Source: Xylophilus sp. Leaf220 (GTDB lineage Bacteria; Pseudomonadota; Gammaproteobacteria; Burkholderiales; Burkholderiaceae_C). Taken from it: 64,000 nt of DNA. Location: contig NZ_LMKO01000001.1 of the NCBI RefSeq assembly GCF_001421705.1, positions 548,170 to 612,169 on the forward strand, read 5' to 3'. Below, in pieces: positions 44,734-54,224 of this stretch (the stretch's first letter is position 1; each line of letters starts with the position of its first letter). The position numbers and the translations under genes are program-made. The notes under the pieces are model-generated. The model did not search any database. It was not told the origin of the DNA and was given only the letters and a program-made list of their open reading frames with translations.

Positions 44734-47136
44734 CTACCAGCGGTACCCCACCGACGCCACCATGTTGCGCAGGTCGCCGTATCGGCAGGTGCCCTGGCAG
44801 TGCAGGGTCTGCTTGTCGGCCAGGTTGCTGACCTTCAGGCTGGCCAGCCAGGGGCCGGTGGCGTAGGAGACGCGCAGGTCGACCAGGCCGTACGCGGGCG
44901 TCTGCCGGTCTACGGCGGCAGCGTTGGTGGGCGCCGCATCGCGCCAGCGCAGGCCGGCGCCGATGCGCAGGCCGGCCAGGCCCCAGCCGGCCAGGTGGTA
45001 GTCGGCCCAGAGCGAGGCGGTCTGCTTGGGCACGCCCACCGTGCGCTGGCCGACCAGCGCGGGGTTGTTGTCGCGCACCGTACGGGCATCGACCCATTGG
45101 TAGGCGCCCACCACGCTCAGCTGGCGCAGCGGCGAGAAGCGCGCCTCCAGCTCCAGGCCGCGGGCCCGCACCCGGCCGGTCTGCACGCTGAAGCTGGAAT
45201 CCTGCGGGTCTTCGGTCAGCACGTTGCTCTGCTCCAGCTGGTAGAGCGCGGCGGCCAGCAGGGTTTCGGTGCCCGGTGGCTGCCAGCGCACGCCCAGTTC
45301 GGCCTGCTCGCCGCGGGTCGGCTCGAAGGCCTGGCCCTGGCGCCCGGTGCCGGCGGTGGGCAGGAAGGACTGGCTCACGCTGGCGTAGGGCGCCCAGCCG
45401 TTGTCCAGCAGCCGCACCACGCCCGCGCGGCCGGTGAAGGCCGAGTCCTCCTGCCGCGTCAGGGCACCGCCGCGGTGGGCCACGGTGTCGCTGCGGGCCC
45501 GGTCGTAGCGGCCGCCCAGCACCACCACCCACTGGTCGCGCCAGCGCATCTGGTCCTGCAGGTAGAGGCCGGTCTGCAGGCCGGTCTGGTCGGATCCGCC
45601 GTCGTTCGGGCCGATGACAGGCCGCTGCCCGTAAACCGGCCGGTCGAGATCGAGCGCAGCCACGCTGCCGGTCAAGCGGGTGGTGTCGTAGTCGCGGCGG
45701 TACACGTCGAGGCCGGCCAGCACCGTGTGCTGCCAGTCGCCGAGCCGGGGCGCGTCCCACTGCAACTGGGTGTCGCTGGTGAGGGCGCTGGTGTCGTCGG
45801 TGCGCAGGTCGGCCCGGCGGGCCAGCCGGGTGCCGGTGACGGCGCCGGGTGTGAGGTACGAATAGCTCGCCTGCGACCGGTATCCCCGCAGCGAATGGCG
45901 CAGCTGCAGCCGGTCGTCGAAGCGGTGCTCGACGATCCAGCCCAGCGTGTCCATGGTGCCGACATAGCGGTCGAAGCCCGGCTCGCCGGTGAACAGGCCG
46001 TAGGGGATCTTGCGGCCGGCGCTGCTGCTCCACAGGGTGCTGTTGTAGGGCATCGGTGCGCCCAGGCGGGTGTCGGTCTTCTGGTGGCTGGCCAGCAGGG
46101 TGACCGCGGTGGCGGCGTCGGGTTGCCAGCGCAGCGCGGGGGCGACGTACTGCTTGTCGTCGGGCACGCCCGCGACCTGGGTGCCGCTGCGGCGCACCAG
46201 GGCGGTCAGGCGGTAGGTGAGCCGGCCGTCGGCACCGAGCACGCCGGTATGGTCGGTGGCGAGCTGGCGGCGGTCGTGGCTGCCGCCTTCGGCGATCGCC
46301 TCGTGCATCGCATCGGCGCTGGGCCGCTTGCTCACCGCGTTGACCAGGCCGCCCGGCGCCAGTTGGCCGTAGAGCACCGAGGACGCACCGCGCAGCAGCT
46401 CGACCCGCTCCAGGCCGTAGGGCTCCTGTCCGCCGTCGAACTGGGCCGACTGCAGCTTCATGCCGTCGCGCAGCACGCTGCCGGTGCGGCCGCCCGCATC
46501 GAAGCCGCGGATGTTGTAGTCGTCGGCCAGGCGGGAGAAGCCGCTCGGCTGGGTCAGGATGCCGGGCGCGTACAGCAGCGCGTCGGCCACCGAGTCGGTC
46601 TTGCGCGCGGCCATCTCCTCGGCGCCGACCACGGTGATCGACTGCGGCGTTTCCACCAGCAGCGTGTCGCCCTTCAGCGCGGTGGCGCTGCGCCGCGCCA
46701 CGTAGCCGTGCACCGGCGCGAAGGCGCTGGCTTCGGGGCCGGTGCCGGTCACCGTCACCTCGGGCAGGCGCGGGGCCGCGGCACCGGCCGCCGGGGCGAG
46801 ACCCAGGGTGCCGCCCGTGCCGGTGGCCTGCAGGCCGCTGCCGCGCAGCAGCGCGTCGAGCGCGGCGCGGGCATCCAGCGTGCCGCGCACCGCCTGCGCC
46901 GGCCGGCCCGCGACCAGCGCGGGCGGGTAGACGATCTGCACGCCCGACTGCGCGGCGAACTGCCGCAGCGCTTCGGGCAGCGGCTGCGCCGCGATGTCGA
47001 ACGGGGCGGTCTGCGCCAGGGCGGCTGCCGAGGCGACGGACAGGACGATGCCGGCGAAGACGCGGCGGGCGGCGCCCGGGGCGGCCGCGGACGGCAGGTG
47101 CCAGGCGGCGAAGGGAGGGGAAAAAGCGGGCGTCAT
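44734..47136 (-). CDS. TonB-dependent siderophore receptor with N-terminal STN signalling domain
   Basis: The protein has 800 aa. After a signal peptide (AGIVLSVASAAALAQ) comes an STN domain (~residues 42-100, FDIAAQPLPEALRQFAAQSG), the part of transducer receptors that touches a FecR-type regulator. The plug (VETPQSITVVGAEEMAARKT, VELLRGASSVLYGQLAPGG) and barrel follow, ending RNMVASVGYRW. The ATG at 47136 is chosen because upstream codons are Arg-rich and not signal-like. It lies directly downstream of the sigma/anti-sigma hybrid gene, its probable regulator. Substrate unknown. Confidence 0.92.
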   Translation of the reverse strand: MTPAFSPPFAAWHLPSAAAPGAARRVFAGIVLSVASAAALAQTAPFDIAAQPLPEALRQFAAQSGVQIVYPPALVAGRPAQAVRGTLDARAALDALLRGSGLQATGTGGTLGLAPAAGAAAPRLPEVTVTGTGPEASAFAPVHGYVARRSATALKGDTLLVETPQSITVVGAEEMAARKTDSVADALLYAPGILTQPSGFSRLADDYNIRGFDAGGRTGSVLRDGMKLQSAQFDGGQEPYGLERVELLRGASSVLYGQLAPGGLVNAVSKRPSADAMHEAIAEGGSHDRRQLATDHTGVLGADGRLTYRLTALVRRSGTQVAGVPDDKQYVAPALRWQPDAATAVTLLASHQKTDTRLGAPMPYNSTLWSSSAGRKIPYGLFTGEPGFDRYVGTMDTLGWIVEHRFDDRLQLRHSLRGYRSQASYSYLTPGAVTGTRLARRADLRTDDTSALTSDTQLQWDAPRLGDWQHTVLAGLDVYRRDYDTTRLTGSVAALDLDRPVYGQRPVIGPNDGGSDQTGLQTGLYLQDQMRWRDQWVVVLGGRYDRARSDTVAHRGGALTRQEDSAFTGRAGVVRLLDNGWAPYASVSQSFLPTAGTGRQGQAFEPTRGEQAELGVRWQPPGTETLLAAALYQLEQSNVLTEDPQDSSFSVQTGRVRARGLELEARFSPLRQLSVVGAYQWVDARTVRDNNPALVGQRTVGVPKQTASLWADYHLAGWGLAGLRIGAGLRWRDAAPTNAAAVDRQTPAYGLVDLRVSYATGPWLASLKVSNLADKQTLHCQGTCRYGDLRNMVASVGYRW

Positions 47137-47273
47137 GGATCGGAGGTGCAGGCAGGTGGAGGAAATCGGCCGTTTCGATCGGCCGGTGGCGAAGGCCATC
47201 CCCGCTCCAACGTCCCGGCCCTGCCGCTTCCTGAATGCGTTTTGTTCCCCTCTCGCCGCGTTCTGCACCATTC

Positions 47274-47314
47274 GCTATGCTTTTCATAGCTGGCGGCCGG
47301 CGTTCCGAGCCGGC
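47274..47314 (+). repeat. 41-bp dispersed palindromic element, copy 6
   Basis: GCTATGCTTTTCATAGC (47274-47290), spacer TGGCG, GCCGGC, 7 bp, GCCGGC (47296-47314). It lies between the TonB receptor start and the stop of the sigma/anti-sigma hybrid gene. Confidence 0.85.
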
Positions 47315-47330
47315 TGCAGCCCTGTTCGAT

Positions 47331-48704
47331 TCAAATCTTTTGCATCTGCCAGCGGTCGCCGCTCCAGCGCATCCGCACCGGCAGGCTGCCCGGCAGCGCG
47401 CGGAGGAAGGCCTCGGCATCCACAGTGCGCACCTGGCCCGACAGGCGCAGGGCGGCGGCGCCCGGGTCCAACTCGACCGGCCGGGGCAGGTAGCGGCGCA
47501 GGCGCTCGACCGTCTCGCCCAGCGGCACGTCGTCGAAGGCCAGCAGGCCGTGGCGCCAGGCGGCGGCATCCTGCGGCGTGCGCAGCCGCAGCGCCTGCGG
47601 CGCCTGTCCGGGCGCCCGCGGATCGAAGCGCGCCGCCTCGCCCGGCGCCAGTTCGTGGGTGCCGCGGACGCTGCCCTGGGCATCCAGCAGTTCCACCCGC
47701 ACCCGCCCGCTTTCGACCTGCACCTCGACCCGGCCGCCCGGCAGGCGCTCCACCCCGAAGCGGGTGCCCAGCACGGTGACCCGCACGCCGGGTTGCGGGC
47801 CGGCGGCCGACGCGTCGCCCGGCACCTCCACCTCGAAGCGCCGCGCCGGGTCGGGCGTCACCTCGAAGAAGGCGGCACCCGCCAGCAGGCGCACGCCGCG
47901 GCGGGTGGCGCCGTAGGCGACCTGAACGCGGCTCTGCGCATCGAGCGTCAGCGCGCTGCCTTCGGGCAGCGCATGCCGCTCGGCAGGGCCCGCGCCCGAC
48001 GCCCATTCCTGCGCATACGACAGCGCCGCGGCGCGCCACCAGGCCCAGCCACCTGCGCCGCCCACCGCCAGCCCCGCAACGCCCAGCAGCGCCGACAGCG
48101 TGCGCCGCCGCCCGGTGCGGGCGGGCGCCGCGCCGGCCGCGGGCGCGCCGCCCTGCCCCGCATGCCAGCGCTCCATCGCGGCCTGCACCCGGTCGAGCGC
48201 CTGGATCATGTCGCGCTCGACGGTGTTGCGCGACACGCCGTATTCGAGCGCCAGGGCGGCCTGGTCCTCGCCGTGGACACGGCTGCGCAGGAACACCTGC
48301 CGGGCGCGCTCGGGCAGGGCCGCCAGCGCCTGTTCCACCGCCGCGACGGCCTGGCGGTACATCGCCGCCTCGGAGGCGTCGGGCCCGCGCGCCTGCGCGG
48401 TCGATGCGGCCTCGTGCGCCTCGGCGCCGTGCCGCTGGGCGACGCCCTCGTGGCGCTGCCGGTCGATCGCGATGTTGCGGGCCATCGCGAACAGGTAGCC
48501 CCGCGCGTCGCCCTCGCCCGCCAGCGCCGGCTCCCGGCCCTGCCGGGCCAGCTCGGCGACCCGCAGCCAGGTGTCGTGCGCCACGTCGCGGGCCTGGTCG
48601 GCGCAGCCGGTGCGCCGGGCCAGGTAGCGCAGCAGGTCGCGGTAGCTGTCGTGGAAGCTCGCCAGCAGGCGCGACGTTGCGTGCGGGGGATGCGCCATCG
48701 GCAT
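47331..48704 (-). CDS. Hybrid ECF sigma factor / FecR-like anti-sigma membrane protein
   Basis: One open frame of 457 aa joins two normally separate proteins. Residues ~15-85 are sigma region 2 (DQARDVAHDTWLRV, AMARNIAIDRQR). Residues ~120-172 are region 4 (LPERARQVFLRSRVHGEDQA, YGVSRNTVERDMIQALDR). After a short linker and TGRRR comes one transmembrane helix (~203-222), then a FecR domain (~240-370, VLGTRFGVERLPGGRVEVQV) and a FecR C-terminal DUF4974-like part (LAFDDVPLGETVERLRRYLP). The usual cytosolic anti-sigma domain of FecR is missing. Sigma half in the cytosol, FecR half in the periplasm. It lies 19 nt behind fumC and upstream of a transducer receptor. The start could also be 48698. 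From memory, Pseudomonas putida IutY has the same design. Confidence 0.88.
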   Translation of the reverse strand: MPMAHPPHATSRLLASFHDSYRDLLRYLARRTGCADQARDVAHDTWLRVAELARQGREPALAGEGDARGYLFAMARNIAIDRQRHEGVAQRHGAEAHEAASTAQARGPDASEAAMYRQAVAAVEQALAALPERARQVFLRSRVHGEDQAALALEYGVSRNTVERDMIQALDRVQAAMERWHAGQGGAPAAGAAPARTGRRRTLSALLGVAGLAVGGAGGWAWWRAAALSYAQEWASGAGPAERHALPEGSALTLDAQSRVQVAYGATRRGVRLLAGAAFFEVTPDPARRFEVEVPGDASAAGPQPGVRVTVLGTRFGVERLPGGRVEVQVESGRVRVELLDAQGSVRGTHELAPGEAARFDPRAPGQAPQALRLRTPQDAAAWRHGLLAFDDVPLGETVERLRRYLPRPVELDPGAAALRLSGQVRTVDAEAFLRALPGSLPVRMRWSGDRWQMQKI

Positions 48705-48723
48705 CGAAGAGGCGGCGTGCCGC

Positions 48724-50109
48724 TCAGCGGCCGACCATGTCGCCGGGCACCACCCACTGGTCGAACTGCTCGCCGGTGACGTGGCCCGAGGCGACAGCCG
48801 CATCCCGCAGGCTGCTGCCTTCCTTGTGCGCCTTCTTGGCGATGTAGGCGGCCTTGTCGTAGCCGATGTGGGTGTTGAGCGCCGTTACCAACATCAGGGA
48901 GCGGTCGACCAGCTCGGCGATGCGCTCGCGGTTGGGCTCGATGCCCACCGCGCAGTGGTCGTTGAAGCTCACCATGCCGTCGGCCAGCAGCCGCACGCTC
49001 TGCAGGAAGTTGTGGGCCACCATCGGGCGGAACACGTTCAGCTCGAAGTTGCCCGAGGCGCCGCCGAAGTTGATCGCCACGTCGTTGCCGAAGACCTGGG
49101 CGGCGAGCATCGTCACCGCCTCGCTCTGCGTCGGGTTGACCTTGCCGGGCATGATGGACGAGCCGGGCTCGTTCTCGGGGATGCTCAGCTCGCCGATGCC
49201 GCTGCGCGGGCCGCTGGCCAGCCAGCGCACGTCGTTGGCGATCTTCATCATGCTGGCGGCCAGGGTCTTGAGCGCGCCGTGCGCATGCACCAGGCCGTCG
49301 ACCGAGGCCAGGGCCTCGAACTTGCTGGGCGCGGTGACGAAGGGCAGCCCGGTGATCTTCGCGATCTCGGCGGCGACCTGATCGGCATAGCCCCTGGGCG
49401 CGTTGAGGCCGGTGCCGACGGCGGTGCCGCCCAGCGCCAGTTCGTACAGGTGGGGCAGCGCGTCGCGCACATGCTTCTCGCCGTGCGCCAGCTGCGCCAC
49501 CCAGCCGGAGAACTCCTGGCCGAGCGTCAGCGGGGTGGCGTCCTGCAGGTGGGTGCGGCCGATCTTCACGATTCCGTCGAAGTCGCGTGCCTTCTGCTCC
49601 AGCGTGCCGCGCAACTTGGCGATGGCGGGCAGCAGGCGGTGGGTCAGCGCCGCGACCGCGGCGACGTGCATCGCGGTGGGGAACACGTCGTTGCTCGACT
49701 GGCTGCGGTTCACGTCGTCGTTCGGGTGGACCAGGCGGCCTTCGCCGCGCTCGCCGCCCAGCAGTTCGCTGGCGCGGTTGGCCAGCACCTCGTTGACGTT
49801 CATGTTGGTCTGAGTGCCCGAGCCGGTCTGCCAGACCACCAGCGGGAATTCGCCCGGGTGCTTGCCGTCGATCACCTCCTGCGCCGCGGCGACGATCGCC
49901 TGGGTCTTCTTCTCGTCCTGCAGGCCCAGCGCGTGGTTGACCACGGCCGACGCGCGCTTGACCTGGGCCAGCGCGGTGATCATTTCCGTCGGCTGGCGCT
50001 CGCCGGAAATGTCGAAGTTCTGCAGCGAGCGCTGGGTCTGCGCGCCCCACAGCTGGGCGGAGGGGACCTCGATCGGGCCGAAGGTGTCGCGTTCTGTGCG
50101 TGTGGTCAT
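48724..50109 (-). CDS. fumC: Fumarate hydratase class II (iron-independent)
   Basis: Interconverts fumarate and malate without an Fe-S cluster. The protein has 461 aa. Signature [15 protein letters not shown], with [15 protein letters not shown] and the helix [20 protein letters not shown]. The ATG at 50109 follows a weak ribosome site; the frame is open further upstream without family sequence. It is co-directional with the iron-signalling hybrid gene 19 nt downstream. Confidence 0.96.
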   Translation of the reverse strand: MTTRTERDTFGPIEVPSAQLWGAQTQRSLQNFDISGERQPTEMITALAQVKRASAVVNHALGLQDEKKTQAIVAAAQEVIDGKHPGEFPLVVWQTGSGTQTNMNVNEVLANRASELLGGERGEGRLVHPNDDVNRSQSSNDVFPTAMHVAAVAALTHRLLPAIAKLRGTLEQKARDFDGIVKIGRTHLQDATPLTLGQEFSGWVAQLAHGEKHVRDALPHLYELALGGTAVGTGLNAPRGYADQVAAEIAKITGLPFVTAPSKFEALASVDGLVHAHGALKTLAASMMKIANDVRWLASGPRSGIGELSIPENEPGSSIMPGKVNPTQSEAVTMLAAQVFGNDVAINFGGASGNFELNVFRPMVAHNFLQSVRLLADGMVSFNDHCAVGIEPNRERIAELVDRSLMLVTALNTHIGYDKAAYIAKKAHKEGSSLRDAAVASGHVTGEQFDQWVVPGDMVGR

Positions 50110-50352
50110 GGTGGCGGTGGTTGAACGGGTGGAGGCCGGCGAATGCCGGTGGGCGTCGGCCGCCAGCATAGCCGCAAACAAAAACCGTTCTCATCCAGGG
50201 GCGCCTCGGGGCCGGGTCAATGTCACCGTGCTTACATCGGAATCGCAGGCAGTCGCTACACTGCGACGCCCCTCCGGGACCTTCCCGGCACCCTGCATCG
50301 GGTTTGTAACCGGGCGTGAATCCACCCGGTCTAATCGTTCGTACCCATCCCC

Positions 50353-52512
50353 GTGATCGCCAGTTCCGCCTTCCTGCCGTCCCAGCACAACCTGTGGGGT
50401 GTCGCGGCGTCGATCGCGATCGCCGTGCTGGCGTCCTATGTGGCACTCGACCTGGCGCTGCGGGTGCGCGGCACCTACGGCCGGCTGCGCCTGGCCTGGT
50501 GGGCAGCCGGTTCGGTGGTGATGGGCACCGGGATCTGGGCGATGCACTTCATCGGCATGCTGGCGTTCCAGCTGCCGATACGGCTGGGCTTCACCGGCGG
50601 GCTCACCTTGCTCTCGTGGGCGGCGGCGGTGGCGGCGTCGGGCGTGGCGCTCGGCATCGCGAGCCGGCTGGCGGTGGGGCCGCGGCTGCTGCTCGTGGGG
50701 GCACTGGCGATGGGGCTCGGCATCTGCGGCATGCACTACATCGGCATGGCCGCGCTCGACATGGCGCCGGGCATCGTCTGGGATCCGGTGAAGGTGGTGC
50801 TGTCGGCCCTGATCGCGGTGGCCGCCTCGGCCGTCGCCCTGCTGATGGTCATGCTGCTGGCGCACCGGGAATCGCGGCGCCGGACCCGGTCGCAGATCTT
50901 CGCGTCGCTGGTGATGGGCGCCGCCATCTGCGGCATGCACTACACCGGCATGGCCGCCGCGCAGTTCCCGGCCGGCACGGTATGCCTCAGCGCCGACCAG
51001 CTGTCGGGGCCCAACATGCTGGCGATCGTGCTGGTGACGACCGGCATCATGCTGCTGGGCACCTTGTTCGCCTCGATCCTCGACGCCCGGCTGCAGAGCA
51101 CCGCGCGGCGCCTGGCCCACTCGCTGCAGCAGGCCAACACCCGGCTGGAGACGGCCAACGCCGAGCTGCAGAAACAAGCCTTCGCCGACGCCCTCACCGG
51201 CCTGCCCAACCGGCTGCTGTTCGAAGACCGTCTCGACCAGGCGCTGGCGCGGCTCGACCGGGCCAACCACGGCCACACCCACGAGCGGCTGGCGGTCTTC
51301 TTCGTCGACCTGGACGGCTTCAAGCCGATCAACGACTCCTTCGGCCACGCCGCCGGCGACTTCATCCTGCGCAAGGCTGCGCGCCGCCTGGAGCGCGCGG
51401 CGCGGCTCAGCGACACCGTCGCCCGCGTGGGCGGCGACGAGTTCCTGGTGCTGCTGGAGCATGTGCACGACATCGCCGACTGCACCCTGGTGGCCGACCG
51501 CATCCTGAAGGCGCTGACCCGGCCCTTCGTGGTGTTCGACAAGCAGCTGCAGATCGCCTGCTCGATCGGCATCGTCCTCTACCCCGACCAGGGGGAGCGC
51601 GACAAGCTGGTCGCCCATGCCGACGCCGCGATGTACGTCGCCAAGCGCGCCGGCGGCGGCGGCTATGCGCTCTTCGAATCGCACATGGGCGCCGACGTGT
51701 CGAACCAGCTGGCGCTGCAGAGCGACCTGCGCCAGGCGATCGACGCCGGCCAGTTCGAGCTGTACTACCAGCCGAAGATCGACGGCCGGCGCGACCAGAT
51801 CAGCGGCGTCGAAGCGCTGATCCGCTGGAACCACCCCGAGCGCGGGGTGCTGAGCCCGGCGCTCTTCATCGGGCTGGCCGAGCGCTTCGGGCTGATCGGC
51901 CGGCTGGGCAGCTGGGTGATCGACGAGGCGTGCCGCCAGATCGCCGCCTGGAGCCGCGAAGGCCTGCGGATGCGGGTGGCCGTCAACCTGTCGGTGCACC
52001 AGCTGCGCGAGAACGGCCTGGCCGAGCGGGTTGAGGCGGCGCTGCGCCGCCACAAGGTCGACGCGTCGCAGCTGCTCTGCGAGATCACCGAATCGGTCGC
52101 GATGGAGGACCTGAAGGCGACGCAGGTCGCGTTCTCGGGCCTGGCGCGCATCGGCGTGTACCTGGCGATCGACGACTTCGGCACCGGCTACTCCAGCCTC
52201 AGCTACCTGCGCCAGCTGCCGGCCCAGCAGCTCAAGATCGACCGCAGCTTCGTCAACGACCTGGAAGTGAAGGTCGACGCCCGGGCCGTGGTCGAGGCGG
52301 TGATCCGGCTGGCCCACGCGCTGGGCCTGCGGGTGGTGGCGGAAGGCGTGGAGACGGCCGGCCAGCGCGACATCCTGCTGGAACTCGATTGCGACGAGTT
52401 GCAGGGCTACTTCTATGCCCGGCCGATGCAGGCGCACGTGCTGCTCGAATGGTCGCGCGGCGTCAAGCCCGAGCACGCGGTCGACTTCGCGCCCTCCACC
52501 ATCGAGGGTTGA
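50353..52512 (+). CDS. MHYT-GGDEF-EAL membrane cyclic-di-GMP regulator
   Basis: The protein has 719 aa. The N-terminal MHYT sensor has seven helices with three copies of the motif (MHFIGM, MHYIGM, MHYTGM), proposed to bind metal or a small gas. A coiled linker (~245-275), GGDEF domain (~280-440, RVGGDEF intact) and EAL domain (~450-705, GVEALIRW, ITESVAMED, DDFGTGYSSL) follow. Both catalytic motifs are intact. The GTG at 50353 is the start. It lies between the two fumarase genes. Confidence 0.93.
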   Translation: MIASSAFLPSQHNLWGVAASIAIAVLASYVALDLALRVRGTYGRLRLAWWAAGSVVMGTGIWAMHFIGMLAFQLPIRLGFTGGLTLLSWAAAVAASGVALGIASRLAVGPRLLLVGALAMGLGICGMHYIGMAALDMAPGIVWDPVKVVLSALIAVAASAVALLMVMLLAHRESRRRTRSQIFASLVMGAAICGMHYTGMAAAQFPAGTVCLSADQLSGPNMLAIVLVTTGIMLLGTLFASILDARLQSTARRLAHSLQQANTRLETANAELQKQAFADALTGLPNRLLFEDRLDQALARLDRANHGHTHERLAVFFVDLDGFKPINDSFGHAAGDFILRKAARRLERAARLSDTVARVGGDEFLVLLEHVHDIADCTLVADRILKALTRPFVVFDKQLQIACSIGIVLYPDQGERDKLVAHADAAMYVAKRAGGGGYALFESHMGADVSNQLALQSDLRQAIDAGQFELYYQPKIDGRRDQISGVEALIRWNHPERGVLSPALFIGLAERFGLIGRLGSWVIDEACRQIAAWSREGLRMRVAVNLSVHQLRENGLAERVEAALRRHKVDASQLLCEITESVAMEDLKATQVAFSGLARIGVYLAIDDFGTGYSSLSYLRQLPAQQLKIDRSFVNDLEVKVDARAVVEAVIRLAHALGLRVVAEGVETAGQRDILLELDCDELQGYFYARPMQAHVLLEWSRGVKPEHAVDFAPSTIEG

Positions 52513-52593
52513 GCGCCGGGGCGGGCGCAGGCGGCCGCGCCGCGCAACGGGGATAATTGCGGGCTGGTCTCCCACAACAACACGATCCCCACC

Positions 52594-54147
52594 ATGACGA
52601 CTCGTATCCAGTACCACGACCTCGTGGAATCCGTCGCTGCGGCGCTGCAGTACATCTCCTACTACCACCCGGCCGACTACATCGCCCACCTGGCCCGCGC
52701 CTACGCCCGCGAGCAGAGCCCGGCGGCCAAGGATGCGATCGCCCAGATCCTCACCAACAGCAAGATGAGCGCCACCGGCCAGCGCCCCATCTGCCAGGAC
52801 ACCGGCATCGTCAACGTGTTCCTGAAGGTGGGCATGGACGTGCGGTTCGAAGGCTTTCCCGGCGGGCTGGAGGACGCGATCAACGAGGGCGTGCGCCGTG
52901 GCTACAACCACCCCGACAACACGCTGCGCGCCAGCGTCGTCGCCGATCCGCAGTTCGACCGCAAGAACACCAAGGACAACACGCCGGCGGTGATCTTCAC
53001 CCGGATCGTGCCCGGCGGCAGCCTCGACATCACCGTCGCGGCCAAGGGCGGCGGCAGCGAGAACAAGAGCAAGATGATCATGCTCAACCCGAGCGACAGC
53101 GTGGTCGACTGGGTGCTCAAGACCGTGCCCACCATGGGCGCCGGCTGGTGCCCGCCCGGCATGCTGGGCATCGGCATCGGCGGCACCGCCGAGAAGGCGG
53201 TCCTGCTGGCCAAGGAAAGCCTGATGGACGACCTGGACATGTACGAGCTGCAGGCCAAGTCCTCCCGCAGCGAGCCGCTCGACAAGCTCGAGGAGCTGCG
53301 CCTGGAGCTGTTCGAGAAGGTCAACGCCCTCGGCATCGGCGCACAGGGCCTGGGCGGCCTGACCACCGTGCTCGACGTGAAGATCAAGACGTACCCGACG
53401 CATGCCGCCAGCAAGCCGGTCGCGATGATCCCCAACTGCGCCGCCACCCGCCATGCGCACTTCGTGATGAACGGTGCCGGCCCGGTCTACCTGGAAGCGC
53501 CATCGCTCGACCTGTGGCCCAAGATCGACTGGGCGCCCGACTACAACAAGAGCCGCCGCGTCGACCTGAACACCCTCACCAAGGAAGAGGTCGCCAGCTG
53601 GAAGCCGGGCGACACCCTTCTGCTCAACGGCAAGATGCTCACCGGCCGCGACGCTGCGCACGCCCGCATCCAGACGATGCTGGCCAAGGGCGAACCGCTG
53701 CCGGTCGACTTCACCAACCGGGTCATCTACTACGTCGGCCCGGTCGATCCGGTCAAGGGCGAAGCGGTCGGCCCGGCCGGCCCCACCACCGCGACGCGGA
53801 TGGACAAGTTCACCGACATGATGCTGGAGAAGACCGGCCTGATCGCGATGATCGGCAAGGCCGAGCGCGGCCCGGCCACCGTCGGTTCGATCCAGAAGCA
53901 CAAGAGCGCCTACCTGATGGCCGTGGGCGGCGCCGCCTACCTGGTCAGCAAGGCGATCAAGGACGCCAGGGTCGTCGGCTTCGCCGACCTGGGCATGGAA
54001 GCGATCTACGAGTTCGACGTGGTCGACATGCCGGTCACCGTGGCGGTGGACGCCGGCGGCACCAGCGTGCACGTCACCGGCCCGGCCGAATGGCAGTCGC
54101 GCATCGCGACCGGCGAGTTCAAGGGCATCGAGCTGGCCTCGGCCTGA
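52594..54147 (+). CDS. fumA: Fumarate hydratase class I (4Fe-4S)
   Basis: Iron-sulfur fumarase. The protein has 517 aa. Cluster Cys residues are in ICQDTGIVNVF, GAGWCPPGM and IPNCAATRHAHF. The C-terminal beta domain contains GPTTATRMDKFTDMMLEKTG and GKAERGPATVGSIQKHKSAY. A GATAAT box at 52551-52556 fits its promoter. With fumC nearby the cell has iron-dependent and iron-independent versions. Confidence 0.95.
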   Translation: MTTRIQYHDLVESVAAALQYISYYHPADYIAHLARAYAREQSPAAKDAIAQILTNSKMSATGQRPICQDTGIVNVFLKVGMDVRFEGFPGGLEDAINEGVRRGYNHPDNTLRASVVADPQFDRKNTKDNTPAVIFTRIVPGGSLDITVAAKGGGSENKSKMIMLNPSDSVVDWVLKTVPTMGAGWCPPGMLGIGIGGTAEKAVLLAKESLMDDLDMYELQAKSSRSEPLDKLEELRLELFEKVNALGIGAQGLGGLTTVLDVKIKTYPTHAASKPVAMIPNCAATRHAHFVMNGAGPVYLEAPSLDLWPKIDWAPDYNKSRRVDLNTLTKEEVASWKPGDTLLLNGKMLTGRDAAHARIQTMLAKGEPLPVDFTNRVIYYVGPVDPVKGEAVGPAGPTTATRMDKFTDMMLEKTGLIAMIGKAERGPATVGSIQKHKSAYLMAVGGAAYLVSKAIKDARVVGFADLGMEAIYEFDVVDMPVTVAVDAGGTSVHVTGPAEWQSRIATGEFKGIELASA

Positions 54148-54224
54148 GGCACGGACGGCGGCGGGCCGCACGGTCCGGCGGCCGGCCGACAATCGCATTC
54201 CCCGCCGTCCCCCGACCGCCCACG

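Noticed and set aside
47331-48704. Separate FecI and FecR genes merged by a sequencing error
   Set aside because: No stop or start signal with a ribosome site is seen at the junction, and the anti-sigma segment normally beginning FecR is absent rather than out of frame. An error cannot be wholly excluded without reads.
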